Assembly: GCA_964344765.1 (NCBI GenBank)
Contig: CAYFOM010000004.1
Span: forward strand, 1-64,000
DNA from: JACNIZ01 sp964344765
Lineage (GTDB): Bacteria; Planctomycetota; UBA1135
Direction of reading: 5' to 3'
Length of the DNA: 64,000 nucleotides
Numbering within the stretch: the first letter of the stretch is position 1; each line of letters opens with the position of its first letter. The position numbers and the translations under genes are program-made. Shown one piece after another: positions 33,076 through 43,464 of the stretch. A model generated the notes under the pieces. That model worked only from the letters and a program-made list of their open reading frames with translations. It did no database searches and was not told the DNA's origin.

Positions 33076-34260
33076 CTACGGCACATCCATCGCACAGCGG
33101 AAGCCAACGTGGCGGTATTGCTTGCCCAACGCCGGGTACAGCTGACGGTAGTTGGTGCGACAACCTTCGGCCGACGAAAGGTAAGAGCCGCCGCGTACCA
33201 CCGCCTCGACGTCGGCCTTCGGCTTGTTGACTTTTTTGGCGCGTTTAGACAGGTCTGTATAAGTCACGTACAGATCCGCAGTCCATTCACTGGCGTTTCC
33301 GCCCATGCAGATCAAACCCAGAGGAGTCAAATCTTGATTGAAATCCTTCGGTGAAGCCACTCCGCGGATGCGCGTCGCTAAGCAGTTCATCTGCAACGCG
33401 TCAAAGCGATCACCGCTTGGGTAGGTGCGCTGCTCTTTGCCGGCAGCTGCGGCCTCCCATTCCGCCTCGGTGGGCAGGCGGCGTCCGGCCCAGCGCGCAT
33501 AAGCGGCCGCCGAATTCCAGCTCACGCCCACAACAGGTGCCTCCTCCATGTCTTCCGGGATCACCGGCAAATCTTGGGCGTCCAATTCCCAGCCCAATGG
33601 CAGGTGCTGCGGACGCAATCCGCTGGGCTGAGCCAATAAGAACTTCCAATAGGCTTGGCAGCTGACCTCAGTGCGGTCAAGGAAAAAGGGCTTGATGCGC
33701 TGCACCCGCTTTTTGATCGAGTGAGGGAAGCCTGCCGTTCGACCTGCGTGCGGGCCTAGCGAAAAGCGATCGCCTGGCACCAAAACCATCCCTGCGGGGG
33801 CTTCGTCGAACCCTTTGACGAAGCGTTGTGGATGGCGCAGTTTTTCGACGTCGATAAACGCCTCCTCCAATTCTTGCACGGCTTCGGAGTATTCTTCGGC
33901 CGCGTTCGAGTGCAAATACAACTCGCGATTCCACCAATCATGGAAGGTGCCTGCAGAGCGTTTGAGTTGCAGTTGATCCGGCCATTCATCCGGCGTCAGA
34001 GAATGTGCTTGCATCCAACGCAAGACCACCGGTGGCGGATCGCCGGCCGGCTTTTCCATATCCAGCCAGAGCACCTCCAGTTGACCATACTCCTTCTCCA
34101 ACGCGGCAAAGGCGAGGTCGCGCCGCTCCTCTGCTTCGCGCAGGGTCTTTTCCTTTTTGGCCAACTGCTTTTCTTGCCGCGTCTGCTCTTGGGCAGCAGC
34201 CGGTGATTGGAAAAACAGGCCGCAGACTGCGGCGATCAACACGAGGCGGAGTGCTAGCAT
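33076..34260 (-). CDS. Secreted FGE/sulfatase-modifying-factor domain protein
   Basis: ATG 34260 gives 394 residues: a signal peptide (MLALRLVLIAAVCGLFFQSP), a charged coiled-coil stretch to about residue 130, then an FGE-sulfatase domain (GMVLVPGDRFSLGPHAG, VVGVSWNSAAAYARWAGRRL, PTEAEWEAAAAG, MGGNASEWTADLYV, VRGGSYLSSAEGCRTNYRQ). True formylglycine-generating enzymes have two active-site cysteines in the last block; only one is visible here, so sulfatase activation is doubtful and a binding or EgtB-like role is as likely. It lies 36 bp upstream of lpxB on the same strand. Confidence 0.85.
   Translation of the reverse strand: MLALRLVLIAAVCGLFFQSPAAAQEQTRQEKQLAKKEKTLREAEERRDLAFAALEKEYGQLEVLWLDMEKPAGDPPPVVLRWMQAHSLTPDEWPDQLQLKRSAGTFHDWWNRELYLHSNAAEEYSEAVQELEEAFIDVEKLRHPQRFVKGFDEAPAGMVLVPGDRFSLGPHAGRTAGFPHSIKKRVQRIKPFFLDRTEVSCQAYWKFLLAQPSGLRPQHLPLGWELDAQDLPVIPEDMEEAPVVGVSWNSAAAYARWAGRRLPTEAEWEAAAAGKEQRTYPSGDRFDALQMNCLATRIRGVASPKDFNQDLTPLGLICMGGNASEWTADLYVTYTDLSKRAKKVNKPKADVEAVVRGGSYLSSAEGCRTNYRQLYPALGKQYRHVGFRCAMDVP
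34255..34260 (+). promoter_or_regulatory. Candidate -10 TAGCAT overlapping the divergent start
   Basis: TAGCAT lies 7 nt before ATG 34268 and overlaps the ATG (complement at 34258-34260) of the minus-strand FGE-like gene. It supports choosing 34268 rather than 34259 as the plus-strand start, and implies the promoter lies within the opposing coding region. Confidence 0.35.
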
Positions 34261-34267
34261 GCGCAAA

Positions 34268-35011
34268 ATGCCCTATCGCGAGCCGGACATCGAGTTACTC
34301 AAAGCCGATTTGTTCGGCCGCGTGGAACTCGTCCATCTTAGCGGGGGCGAGGGGGCCAGTACCAGCAAGATCGTGCGCCGCGACACCCGTTGTGCGCGCT
34401 GGTGGACCAAGCCATTGGCCCGGTTTTTGGCTCGGCGAGAGCATCGAGCCCTACAGGCATTGCAACTAGTCGATCTCACGGGGCAGCGAGCCTCGCACCA
34501 AGCCGACCCCACACGTCAGCGACTTCTTGCCGTCCCGCAGAGCTTGAAGTGGGAGCAAGGTGTGCTCGAGCGCAGCTGGCAGCCCGGCGAGGCGATGCAA
34601 ATTGCCCAGCCCCGTGACCCACAATACTTCGCCGACGCCTTCCGTCTGCTTGTTCAACTCCACCGCTGCCGCGTCACTCATAACGACACCGCGAAAGAGC
34701 CCAATTGGATCGTGCAACCCGACGGCAGCCCGGCGCTGATCGACTTTCAACTTGCCTCGGTACACCGCAGCCGCGGCCGACGTTTCCGCTTGCAAGCGCG
34801 CGAAGATCTGCGCCATTTGTTGAAGCACAAGCGCACCTATTGCCCGCAGGCGCTTACCGAACGCGAAAAGCAAATCCTGGCAACGCCGTCGGCGGCGGCG
34901 CGCATTTGGCGGGCGACCGGCAAACGGGTTTACCTGTTCATTACCCGCAGGTGCTTGGGCTGGGCCGACCGCGAAGGCGCCGGCGATCGTTCTACTTCAG
35001 GTAATCCTTAA
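34268..35011 (+). CDS. Kdo/LPS-core kinase-like protein (InaA/WaaP group)
   Basis: ATG 34268 (or 34259) gives about 247 residues. The kinase core shows RVTHNDTAKEPNWIV (about 134-148), with the catalytic Asp, followed by PALIDFQLASVHRSRGRRF, the metal-binding D in a DFQ rather than DFG. This matches the 3-deoxy-D-manno-octulosonic acid kinase/InaA/RIO-like family that phosphorylates LPS core sugars on the cytoplasmic side. Proximity to lpxB fits. It is divergent from the FGE-like gene and overlaps the convergent DUF1570 gene by 20 bp. Confidence 0.75.
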   Translation: MPYREPDIELLKADLFGRVELVHLSGGEGASTSKIVRRDTRCARWWTKPLARFLARREHRALQALQLVDLTGQRASHQADPTRQRLLAVPQSLKWEQGVLERSWQPGEAMQIAQPRDPQYFADAFRLLVQLHRCRVTHNDTAKEPNWIVQPDGSPALIDFQLASVHRSRGRRFRLQAREDLRHLLKHKRTYCPQALTEREKQILATPSAAARIWRATGKRVYLFITRRCLGWADREGAGDRSTSGNP

Positions 35012-36665
35012 CGTAGACCAGCCAATTCTTCTCGAATTCTTCGACGTCGATCTGACCCCACGAAGCTTCCATCGCGTCGTCCCAAATCTTCTTCTTGGTT
35101 TCGCCACCAACCGAGGGTTTGGCAATGCGGCGATCCAAAATTTCAATTAATTCGGAATCGGTTTCCGGGTTCTGCTTCGACCGTTCTTCCTTCAGGTTCT
35201 CGCGCAGCTTGGTGTATTCGCGCTGGAATCCTTCGTGAAGCTTGGCCATGTAATTCGGAATGATGTCGGCGTACTCCTTCTTCCAAACCTTTTTCGGCAC
35301 ATCGCCATCGGTGCCGCGGCGCAGGAAGTAAATGATCGACCACGATTGTTCGTAGCACGAAGTATTGCGCGGGCCTTGGTTCTGCCAACGCTGGTGATCG
35401 TAGTTGATGTGCACCCAAATCGGCTTGTAACGCTCTTCACGAATCAGCGCTTTGATGCCTTGCAAGCGGTCCAATCCACCCGGCATGCTCGCCGTCGGAA
35501 TGGCTTTTTTGCCTTTGAATTCGTAGGCGCCGTACCAGTCGCCGTGACCTTCATCAAACCAGCGGTGAGCTTCGGATTGATCGAACAGGAAGTGGCAGTA
35601 CTGGTGGAATGCCTCGTGACTCATCACCGCCAACGTCGCACGGCGATCGGTGTTCTTCGAGTCGTACAGCACCAACTCGGTGGAACCCGGGTTGAAGTAG
35701 CCGGCCACACCTTCGCGAGTATTGCCGTATTGACTGAACTCCTTTTGGTCCTTGCAAATTCGCACCACCGAAACGTGCGTCATTTCTTTGCTGGGGGGGA
35801 AGTCCTTTTCAAACACGTCGCGCGAGCGTTCCAGGCGTTCAATCACTTCTTTGATGAAACCCTTATCTTCGGTCGAAGTCTTAATGATGTACTTCTTAGA
35901 TGGAGTCGGCAGCGCCGTCCAACCGTCGACCTTCTCCGCCTCGGCAATGTGGTACTTCAGCTGATCTTCATAGCTGCCATCTTGACCGACTTTCTTCACT
36001 CCTTCGGTGGTCTCGACCAGTTGCAACGACTTCATCGAGCTCTCAAAAGCCTTGTACCACTTTTTGTTCTTCTTGCCCTGTTCCGGCAATAAGTACAACC
36101 AGACGAGGTCGAATTGGTCCAGCCGAATCGTCCAAGCATCGATATAGATTTTGAAGCCGTTGGCGCTGTTTGCCCACCAGGTTGCGTGCTGCGCCACCAA
36201 GCCCTTCTTCAACTTCTTGTCTTCCAATTCTTCAATAGGCTCCTTCATGCCCAATTCTTTGAAGTCACGGAAATCAAAAAAGCGCGGAATAATCTCTTCA
36301 ATCTTAGGCCGCTGCGTCTCGCCGCCGACGCGATCCCGTAGGCCGCCGCTATTCCCGCTGGTCACGGCTTTGGGCTGATCCAGCTTCCAAATATAAAGTT
36401 CGACCTCGGCGTGCACGATGGTGTTGGCAGGCGTCTTCACACTCAACGGCTTGCCGCCGGTGAAGCGTGCCAGTACGCCGGAGCGCGTCAGGTTTTCGCG
36501 CAGTGGAATGTTCTTCCAGTCCTTCAGCGGCTTGAACTTGTAGCCGGTGACGCTGTCTTCGTAATACTTGGTGCCTGTCTTTTGCGCATAGGCGGGCGCA
36601 CTGACGCCGGCGAGCAGCAGCAGAGATAGGGTGAACAGGAAGATCCGTCGGAGGGGAACAGCCAT
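34992..36665 (-). CDS. DUF1570-type secreted metallopeptidase-like protein
   Basis: A 557-residue protein with a signal peptide (RRIFLFTLSLLLLAGVSAPA). The C-terminal half holds AVMSHEAFHQYCHF (near residue 347), an HExxH zinc site, followed by RWFDEGHGDWYGAYEF carrying the likely third ligand, as in DUF1570/gluzincin-like proteins common in planctomycetes. The N-terminal half is a beta-rich domain of unknown function. It is probably a periplasmic or extracellular peptidase; activity is untested for most of the family. Confidence 0.82.
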   Translation of the reverse strand: MAVPLRRIFLFTLSLLLLAGVSAPAYAQKTGTKYYEDSVTGYKFKPLKDWKNIPLRENLTRSGVLARFTGGKPLSVKTPANTIVHAEVELYIWKLDQPKAVTSGNSGGLRDRVGGETQRPKIEEIIPRFFDFRDFKELGMKEPIEELEDKKLKKGLVAQHATWWANSANGFKIYIDAWTIRLDQFDLVWLYLLPEQGKKNKKWYKAFESSMKSLQLVETTEGVKKVGQDGSYEDQLKYHIAEAEKVDGWTALPTPSKKYIIKTSTEDKGFIKEVIERLERSRDVFEKDFPPSKEMTHVSVVRICKDQKEFSQYGNTREGVAGYFNPGSTELVLYDSKNTDRRATLAVMSHEAFHQYCHFLFDQSEAHRWFDEGHGDWYGAYEFKGKKAIPTASMPGGLDRLQGIKALIREERYKPIWVHINYDHQRWQNQGPRNTSCYEQSWSIIYFLRRGTDGDVPKKVWKKEYADIIPNYMAKLHEGFQREYTKLRENLKEERSKQNPETDSELIEILDRRIAKPSVGGETKKKIWDDAMEASWGQIDVEEFEKNWLVYVKDYLK

Positions 36666-36674
36666 GACAGGGCT

Positions 36675-36680
36675 ATTCTA
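36675..36680 (-). promoter_or_regulatory. Candidate -10 TAGAAT (leaderless)
   Basis: On the minus strand TAGAAT ends 9 nt before the ATG (36665) of the DUF1570 gene, with no Shine-Dalgarno between them. It is among the closest matches to the TATAAT consensus in the set. Confidence 0.45.
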
Positions 36681-36732
36681 CGGCACGACGGCGGCGGCGT
36701 TTGCCGCAGCTAGTTGCGGAATCCGCAGGCCA

Positions 36733-37314
36733 CTATGCCTCGAAAATGCGCACCTGGGCAGGGCGCAGGATTCGACGTCCCATTTTGTATCCACGGCGCA
36801 GCAATTCCAGCCGCGCTTCGCCTTCTTCGGCCTTCTCGGTGCCGACGGCTTCGTGCAGCTCCGGATCGAACACAGCATCGGCGGCCGGCTGGATGAATTC
36901 CAAACCGTGTTGGCGCATCACCGCTTCCAACGACGCCTGAATGGCGTTCATGCCCATCAAAAAGGCGTCGGCGCCTTCGGCGTTGCGGATGCCGTCGGGA
37001 ATCACGCCCAGTGCCAACTCCATGTGATCGCCGACGGTGATCAGCTCGGTCAGCAACGCCTCCATGCGGCGGCGGGTGCGATCCTCGGTGTCGGCCTCAA
37101 GACGGCGGCGCATGTTGGCCATTTCCGCCTGGGCACGCAGCGCTTTGTCGCGCCACATTTCGACGCTTTCCTGCTCTTCAGCTTCGACTGCCTCGCCACC
37201 CTCACCATCGGCTTGCGCCTCGGCGGCAGCTTTTTCGGCTTCGAGCTTGGCCTGCTCGGCAGCTTCCTGTTCGCGGACTTCTTCCGCCTTCTTGGCTTTC
37301 TTCTTGGATCTCAC
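36733..37314 (-). CDS. grpE: Nucleotide exchange factor GrpE
   Basis: A 193-residue protein (GTG 37314) that releases ADP from DnaK. A charged, Lys/Glu/Ala-rich N-terminal coiled coil (about 1-65) is followed by the GrpE core: KALRAQAEMANMRRRLEAD (about 78), LLTELITVGDHMELAL and the C-terminal wing FDPELHEAVGTEKAEEGEA and GYKMGRRILRPAQVRI. It is the last gene of the chaperone cluster, 20 bp after dnaJ; dnaK itself is not in the window. Confidence 0.93.
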   Translation of the reverse strand: MRSKKKAKKAEEVREQEAAEQAKLEAEKAAAEAQADGEGGEAVEAEEQESVEMWRDKALRAQAEMANMRRRLEADTEDRTRRRMEALLTELITVGDHMELALGVIPDGIRNAEGADAFLMGMNAIQASLEAVMRQHGLEFIQPAADAVFDPELHEAVGTEKAEEGEARLELLRRGYKMGRRILRPAQVRIFEA

Positions 37315-37334
37315 GATTCTTGCCCGTTGCTAGC

Positions 37335-38426
37335 TCAGTCCTGTTGCAGCTTGTTCAATTCCTTGAGCAGGTTCTTTTCGTCGCGGCTCATCTTCTTCGG
37401 CACGTCGATGTAAACGCGCACCAGTTGATCTCCGCGTTTGCCGCCGTGCAGACGCGGCAAACCGTGGCCGCGCAGGCGGAACAATTTGCCGGTAGGCGTG
37501 CCGGCCGGCACGTTCATGCGCGCTTGACCTTCCAAGGTCGGCACCAAGATCTTGTCGCCAAGCGCCGCTTGCGGATAGCGAATCGGCACTTCGATGTACA
37601 AGTCGCTGGCGTCGCGATGGAAACCCTCTTGCGGACGAATTTCGATGGCGACAAATAAATCGCCGGGTTGGCCGCCGCGCGGTGCGTGATCGCCTTCACC
37701 GGCGAGGCGAATTTGCGCGCCTTCATCAATGCCGGCCGGAATCTTTACGGTGATTTCGCGGCGCTGAGCTTCCAGTCCGCTGCCACCGCAGCTTCCGCAC
37801 GGATCGGAGATGGCTTCACCCTGGCCATGGCACATCGGACAGGTGGTGGCAACGGCAAAGAAACCTTGCTGTTGGTGAACCTGACCGCGACCGCGGCATT
37901 GCGGGCACGTCTGCGGCTGGGTGCCGGCTTTGCAACCGGAACCGTGGCAACTCCCGCAACCCTCGCGGCGTTTCAGCACGATGGTGCGTTCGACGCCTTC
38001 CAGCACATCTTTCAAATCGATGGTGACGGCTGCGCGCAAACTGCGGCCGCGCGGCACACGTCCGCCGCCGCCTCCGCCGCCGCCAAAGCCACCGAATAAG
38101 TTCTCGAAGATGCCTCCGCCGCGGCCGCCGAAAATATCGCCGAACTGCGAGAAGATGTCTTCGATGTTCATGCCGCCCGGCGCACCCGGATGACCCGGGC
38201 CACCTTGCACACCGGCATGACCAAACTGGTCGTACATCTGGCGCTTCTTGGAATCCGACAGCACCGCGTAGGCTTCGGCGGCTTCCTTGAATTGCTCAGC
38301 AGCCCCGTCGTCTTTGTTGCGATCGGGGTGGTACTTCAGCGCCAACTTGCGATAGGCACTTTTGATCTCGGAGTCACCCGAATCACGGGCAACTCCGAGG
38401 ACTTCGTAGTAATCGCGTTGGCTCAC
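37335..38426 (-). CDS. dnaJ: Chaperone DnaJ
   Basis: A 363-residue type I J protein (GTG 38426). It has the J domain with ALKYHPDRNKDD (HPD, about 31-37), a Gly/Phe-rich linker (about 75-125, very glycine-dense GGFGGGGGGGGR), four zinc repeats CGSCHGSG, CPQCRGRG, CPMCHGQG and CGSCGGSG (about 155-215), and a C-terminal substrate domain. It stimulates DnaK ATPase and delivers substrates. It sits 34 bp downstream of groEL and just ahead of grpE. Confidence 0.95.
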   Translation of the reverse strand: MSQRDYYEVLGVARDSGDSEIKSAYRKLALKYHPDRNKDDGAAEQFKEAAEAYAVLSDSKKRQMYDQFGHAGVQGGPGHPGAPGGMNIEDIFSQFGDIFGGRGGGIFENLFGGFGGGGGGGGRVPRGRSLRAAVTIDLKDVLEGVERTIVLKRREGCGSCHGSGCKAGTQPQTCPQCRGRGQVHQQQGFFAVATTCPMCHGQGEAISDPCGSCGGSGLEAQRREITVKIPAGIDEGAQIRLAGEGDHAPRGGQPGDLFVAIEIRPQEGFHRDASDLYIEVPIRYPQAALGDKILVPTLEGQARMNVPAGTPTGKLFRLRGHGLPRLHGGKRGDQLVRVYIDVPKKMSRDEKNLLKELNKLQQD

Positions 38427-38460
38427 TTAGCTTGTTTCAGCTCGTGTTTGACTTTGCCGA

Positions 38461-40062
38461 TTAAGCACCGGCGGCTTCTTTCTCTTCTTTGAGATCCGAA
38501 ACCAAGGTGTTGGTGGTCAGCAACAAACCTGCAACCGACGAAGCGTTTTGCAGCGCCGAACGCACGACCTTGGTCGGGTCGAGAATGCCGGCTTTGTTCA
38601 TGTCGGTGTATTCGTCGTTGAGTGCGTCGTAGCCCTTCCAACCTTTGAGGTCGAGGACTTCTTCGACGACCAAGCTGCCGTCGCGACCAGCGTTTTCGGC
38701 AATGGTGCGAGCCGGAGCCTTCAACGCGCGCAGGATAAGATCGACGCCGAGCTTTTCGTCACCACGAGCCTTGTTGCGGCATGCGGCAACGGCGTCGGTG
38801 CAACGCAGCAGCGCGGTGCCGCCGCCCGGAACTACACCTTCTTCAATCGCGGCGCGGGTTGCGTGCAGTGCGTCTTCGACGCGGTACTTGCGCTCCTTCA
38901 TTTCAGCTTCGGTGGAACCACCGACTTGGATGATGGCAATGCCGCCTTCCAACTTGGCCAAACGCTCTTGCAGCTTTTCCTTGTCGTAGTCCGAGGTGGA
39001 CTTCTCCATCTGCGCTTGAATCAGCGAAATACGCTTCTTCAATTCACCCTTCTTACCTTTGCCGTCGACCAAGACAGTGCGGTCTTTTTCAACCGAAGCC
39101 TTGGCAACCAAGCCTAGGTCGTCGAGGGTGACGTCGGCCAGCTTGTCGCCGGTTTCTTCCATGATCGCCTTGGCGCCGGTCAGGATCGCGATGTCCTGCA
39201 GCATGGCCTTGCGGCGATCACCAAAACCCGGAGCCTTGACTGCAACCACCTTCATGATGCCGCGCAGACGGTTGACGACCAAAGCAGCCAGTGCCTCGGC
39301 TTCAATGTCTTCAGCGATCACCATCAGCGGACGACCGGTTTGAGCGACGGCTTCCAACACTGGCAGGAACTCCTGCAGGTTGGAAATCTTCTTCTCGTGT
39401 ACGAGCACGTAGCAGTCGTCGTACTCGGCGGTCATCTTGTTCGGATCGGTGACGAAGTACGGCGAGATGTAGCCCTTATCGAAGGACATGCCATCGACGT
39501 ACTCCAACTCGGTTTCCATGCTCTTGCCGTCTTCGACGGTGATGACGCACTTCTTGCCGCCCTTCTCAAAAGCCTCGGCAAAGATGTTGCCGATCTCCGG
39601 ATCTTGGTTGGCGGAAATGGTGCCGACCTTGGCGATGTCGTTGGCGCCTTTGACCTTCTTGCTCAAGCCGGTCAAAGTTTCCACGGCGGTTTCCACCGCG
39701 CGGTCAATGCCGTTGCGCAAAGCAATCGGGCTGGCACCGGCGGCCATGTACTTCAAACCGCCGCGCACGATGTCGGCAGCCAAAACGGTGGCGGTGGTGG
39801 TGCCGTCGCCGGCTTCGTCGTTGGTCTTGGAAGCAACCTCGCGCACCAACTTGGCGCCCATGTTTTGGAAGTGATCTTCCAGGTCGATTTCCTTCGCTAC
39901 GGTCACACCATCCTTGGTGACGGCCGGGCCGCCGAAGGACTTCTCGATGATCACGTTGCGGCCAGCCGGGCCGAGAGTGACGGAAACCGTCTTGGCCAGC
40001 TGCTCAATGCCGGCGAACAGTTTCTCGCGGGCCTGGTCTTCAAACAGAATGTCTTTTGCCAT
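38461..40062 (-). CDS. groEL: Chaperonin GroEL (second copy)
   Basis: A 533-residue 60-kDa chaperonin starting at ATG 40062, 13 bp after groES. It shows the family blocks VTLGPAGRNVIIEKSFGGP (about 29), DEAGDGTTTATVLA (about 83, catalytic Asp), and VVPGGGTALLRC (about 411). The C-terminus is ...KEEKEAAGA without the usual GGM repeats. As the copy paired with groES it is the more likely housekeeping chaperonin. It differs clearly from the copy upstream of groES, so the two are old paralogues rather than a recent duplication. Confidence 0.96.
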   Translation of the reverse strand: MAKDILFEDQAREKLFAGIEQLAKTVSVTLGPAGRNVIIEKSFGGPAVTKDGVTVAKEIDLEDHFQNMGAKLVREVASKTNDEAGDGTTTATVLAADIVRGGLKYMAAGASPIALRNGIDRAVETAVETLTGLSKKVKGANDIAKVGTISANQDPEIGNIFAEAFEKGGKKCVITVEDGKSMETELEYVDGMSFDKGYISPYFVTDPNKMTAEYDDCYVLVHEKKISNLQEFLPVLEAVAQTGRPLMVIAEDIEAEALAALVVNRLRGIMKVVAVKAPGFGDRRKAMLQDIAILTGAKAIMEETGDKLADVTLDDLGLVAKASVEKDRTVLVDGKGKKGELKKRISLIQAQMEKSTSDYDKEKLQERLAKLEGGIAIIQVGGSTEAEMKERKYRVEDALHATRAAIEEGVVPGGGTALLRCTDAVAACRNKARGDEKLGVDLILRALKAPARTIAENAGRDGSLVVEEVLDLKGWKGYDALNDEYTDMNKAGILDPTKVVRSALQNASSVAGLLLTTNTLVSDLKEEKEAAGA

Positions 40063-40075
40063 GGTAGGACTCCTG

Positions 40076-40384
40076 TTAGTTGTTGATCTTGGCCAGGATT
40101 TCGCTGGCGCACAGAATCTTGTACTCGGTGCCGTTCAGCTCAACTTTGGAGCCGGAGTACGGACCGTAAACGACTTCGTCGCCGACAGCGACCGACATGT
40201 CGCCACGCGAGCCGTCCTTCATGCGCGGGCCCGGACCGGCGGCAACAATGGTGCCACGGTTCGGCGATTCCTGCGCGCTGTCGGGCAGCACGATTCCGCT
40301 GGCGCTGATGGTTTCAGCAGCAGCCGGCTGGATCAAGACGCGATCTTCGATCGGCGTGAATGCAATTTTGGCGGTTTTAGCCAT
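40076..40384 (-). CDS. groES: Co-chaperonin GroES
   Basis: A 102-residue lid protein for GroEL. It contains FTPIEDRVLIQPAAAE (about 9), the mobile loop ETISASGIVLPDSAQESPNR, and VGDEVVYGPYSGSKVELNG (about 66). It lies between two groEL genes, 39 bp after the first and 13 bp before the second, all in one direction. Confidence 0.96.
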   Translation of the reverse strand: MAKTAKIAFTPIEDRVLIQPAAAETISASGIVLPDSAQESPNRGTIVAAGPGPRMKDGSRGDMSVAVGDEVVYGPYSGSKVELNGTEYKILCASEILAKINN

Positions 40385-40423
40385 GATGGTTTCTGGTGCT
40401 TTTAGTTCTGGGTTAGCGGTGCT

Positions 40424-42055
<1,632 letters not shown>

Positions 42056-42157
42056 GTTTTGCAGGGTGGGTGGAGGGGTCTCCAGTTCTACGCCCGCGCA
42101 GTATCAAAAAGGGTGCCAAGCCGAATTTGACGCCGATGGCAGACAAACCGCCCTTTT

Positions 42158-43411
42158 ATGGCGTATGATTCTGCCAGTTTGGCATTGTTCAACCTGTCCG
42201 CCGCCACCCTCCAACCTGCCGTGCTCTGCGCGATGCTGCTGGCTGCGCTACCGGCGCAGGCTCAGGAGGTCCAGGAACAGGGTCATCGTGCCCATCTGAC
42301 CGAGCTCAGGGACTTTGGCAAGCTCGCCGCGCCGGAAGTGCGGCTCATTGGTTGGAACGCCGACGGCCCGCTGCTGAGCTTCCCCGGCCGCGGTTCGGCC
42401 ACCGGTGGCAGCTCGGCGAGTCAATGGATGCGCTTGGATTTCAACCAACCGGCCACCGTTGCTCAAGAATGGCAGTTGGAGCTGACCGACGGCTCGATTC
42501 TCGTCGGAAGACCCGCCGGCGGCAGTGCCGACGTATTGGAGTGGGCCATCGGCGACGGCGCTAATTTGCAGCTGATTCCGGTGGATTTGTTGTGGGTGCG
42601 CAAGCTGAGCCGCCGTCAGTTGCCGCCTGCCGCTGATCAAGAGCACGATTTACTGGTGCTCGCCACCCCGCAAGGCGGATTGGACCGGCGGCGCGGCTGG
42701 TTGGAAGAGATCACGCCTGATGGCGTCGGCTTCCTCGAGGGTGACGTCGTCGTCAGCCATCCGTGGGAGCGCATTCAGGCGCTGCGATTGCTCGAAGAAG
42801 AGAGCGACGAAGAGATCGAAGCCGGTGCCTGGTTGCATTGGCGAAATGGCAGCGTGTGGGCGGTGCAGCCCCTGCGGCTGGAAGACGACACCTTTGTCGT
42901 ACGAACGCCGTGGCAAAGCCGCATTTCGGTTCCGATGAGCCATGTTGCCGCCCTTGACCGACGCCAAGGTCCGTTCCAGGAATTGGCGGAAAGCAAAGCA
43001 ATCAAGTTCACCAGCCCGGAATCCAGCGTGCTGGATTGGTCGCCAAAGATGGGGCGCTCGGTTGAAGGCCGACGCATGACTCTGAGCAACACCCAGCCAG
43101 TGGTCGGTTGGGGCGTCAAAGCGCCGACGCGAATGGAATGGCGCGTGGCCGACAAAGGCGTATTCACCAGTTGGGTGGGCGTCGACCTTGAAGTCATGAG
43201 TCACCGCGAACGCGCGCCGCTGGAATTCCGCGTGCTGCTGGACGGCGTGGTTCTGGCTTCGTCCGGACCGGTGATCGCCGGCCAAGCCCCGACCGCGTTA
43301 CGCGCCGAAATTCCACACGCCGGACGTCTGGAGCTCGACGTCAAGCCGATGGGATCCAAGCAATCCGGCGGCGGCCACGGCAATTGGGTGCTGCCGCGTG
43401 TTTGGAACTAG
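42158..43411 (+). CDS. Secreted NPCBM-domain protein
   Basis: A 417-residue protein. The N-terminus (LQPAVLCAMLLAALPAQAQE) is an export signal; ATG 42158 makes a rather long n-region, so a downstream TTG could be the true start. Residues about 60-270 contain repeated short beta units with Trp/Arg turns, and the C-terminal 150 residues (VGWGVKAPTRMEWRVADKGV to the final GNWVLPRVWN) have the NPCBM/NEW2 jelly-roll pattern, including 'FRVLLDGVVLASSGPV' and the closing Trp. NPCBM modules bind carbohydrate and are frequent in planctomycete exported proteins. It is divergent from the chaperone operon. Confidence 0.75.
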   Translation: MAYDSASLALFNLSAATLQPAVLCAMLLAALPAQAQEVQEQGHRAHLTELRDFGKLAAPEVRLIGWNADGPLLSFPGRGSATGGSSASQWMRLDFNQPATVAQEWQLELTDGSILVGRPAGGSADVLEWAIGDGANLQLIPVDLLWVRKLSRRQLPPAADQEHDLLVLATPQGGLDRRRGWLEEITPDGVGFLEGDVVVSHPWERIQALRLLEEESDEEIEAGAWLHWRNGSVWAVQPLRLEDDTFVVRTPWQSRISVPMSHVAALDRRQGPFQELAESKAIKFTSPESSVLDWSPKMGRSVEGRRMTLSNTQPVVGWGVKAPTRMEWRVADKGVFTSWVGVDLEVMSHRERAPLEFRVLLDGVVLASSGPVIAGQAPTALRAEIPHAGRLELDVKPMGSKQSGGGHGNWVLPRVWN

Positions 43412-43464
43412 AGCCAATCCCTAAACACGCATTGAACCTGCGGGCGGCTTTGCGAAAATAGGGC

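Noticed and set aside
39340..40086. 248-residue plus-strand frame opposite groEL
   Set aside because: Antisense shadow of the groEL/groES genes; same for 41447-42130 opposite the other groEL.
42056..42157. CIRCE element upstream of the chaperone operon
   Set aside because: Looked for TTAGCACTC-N9-GAGTGCTAA on both strands of the intergenic region; not present.
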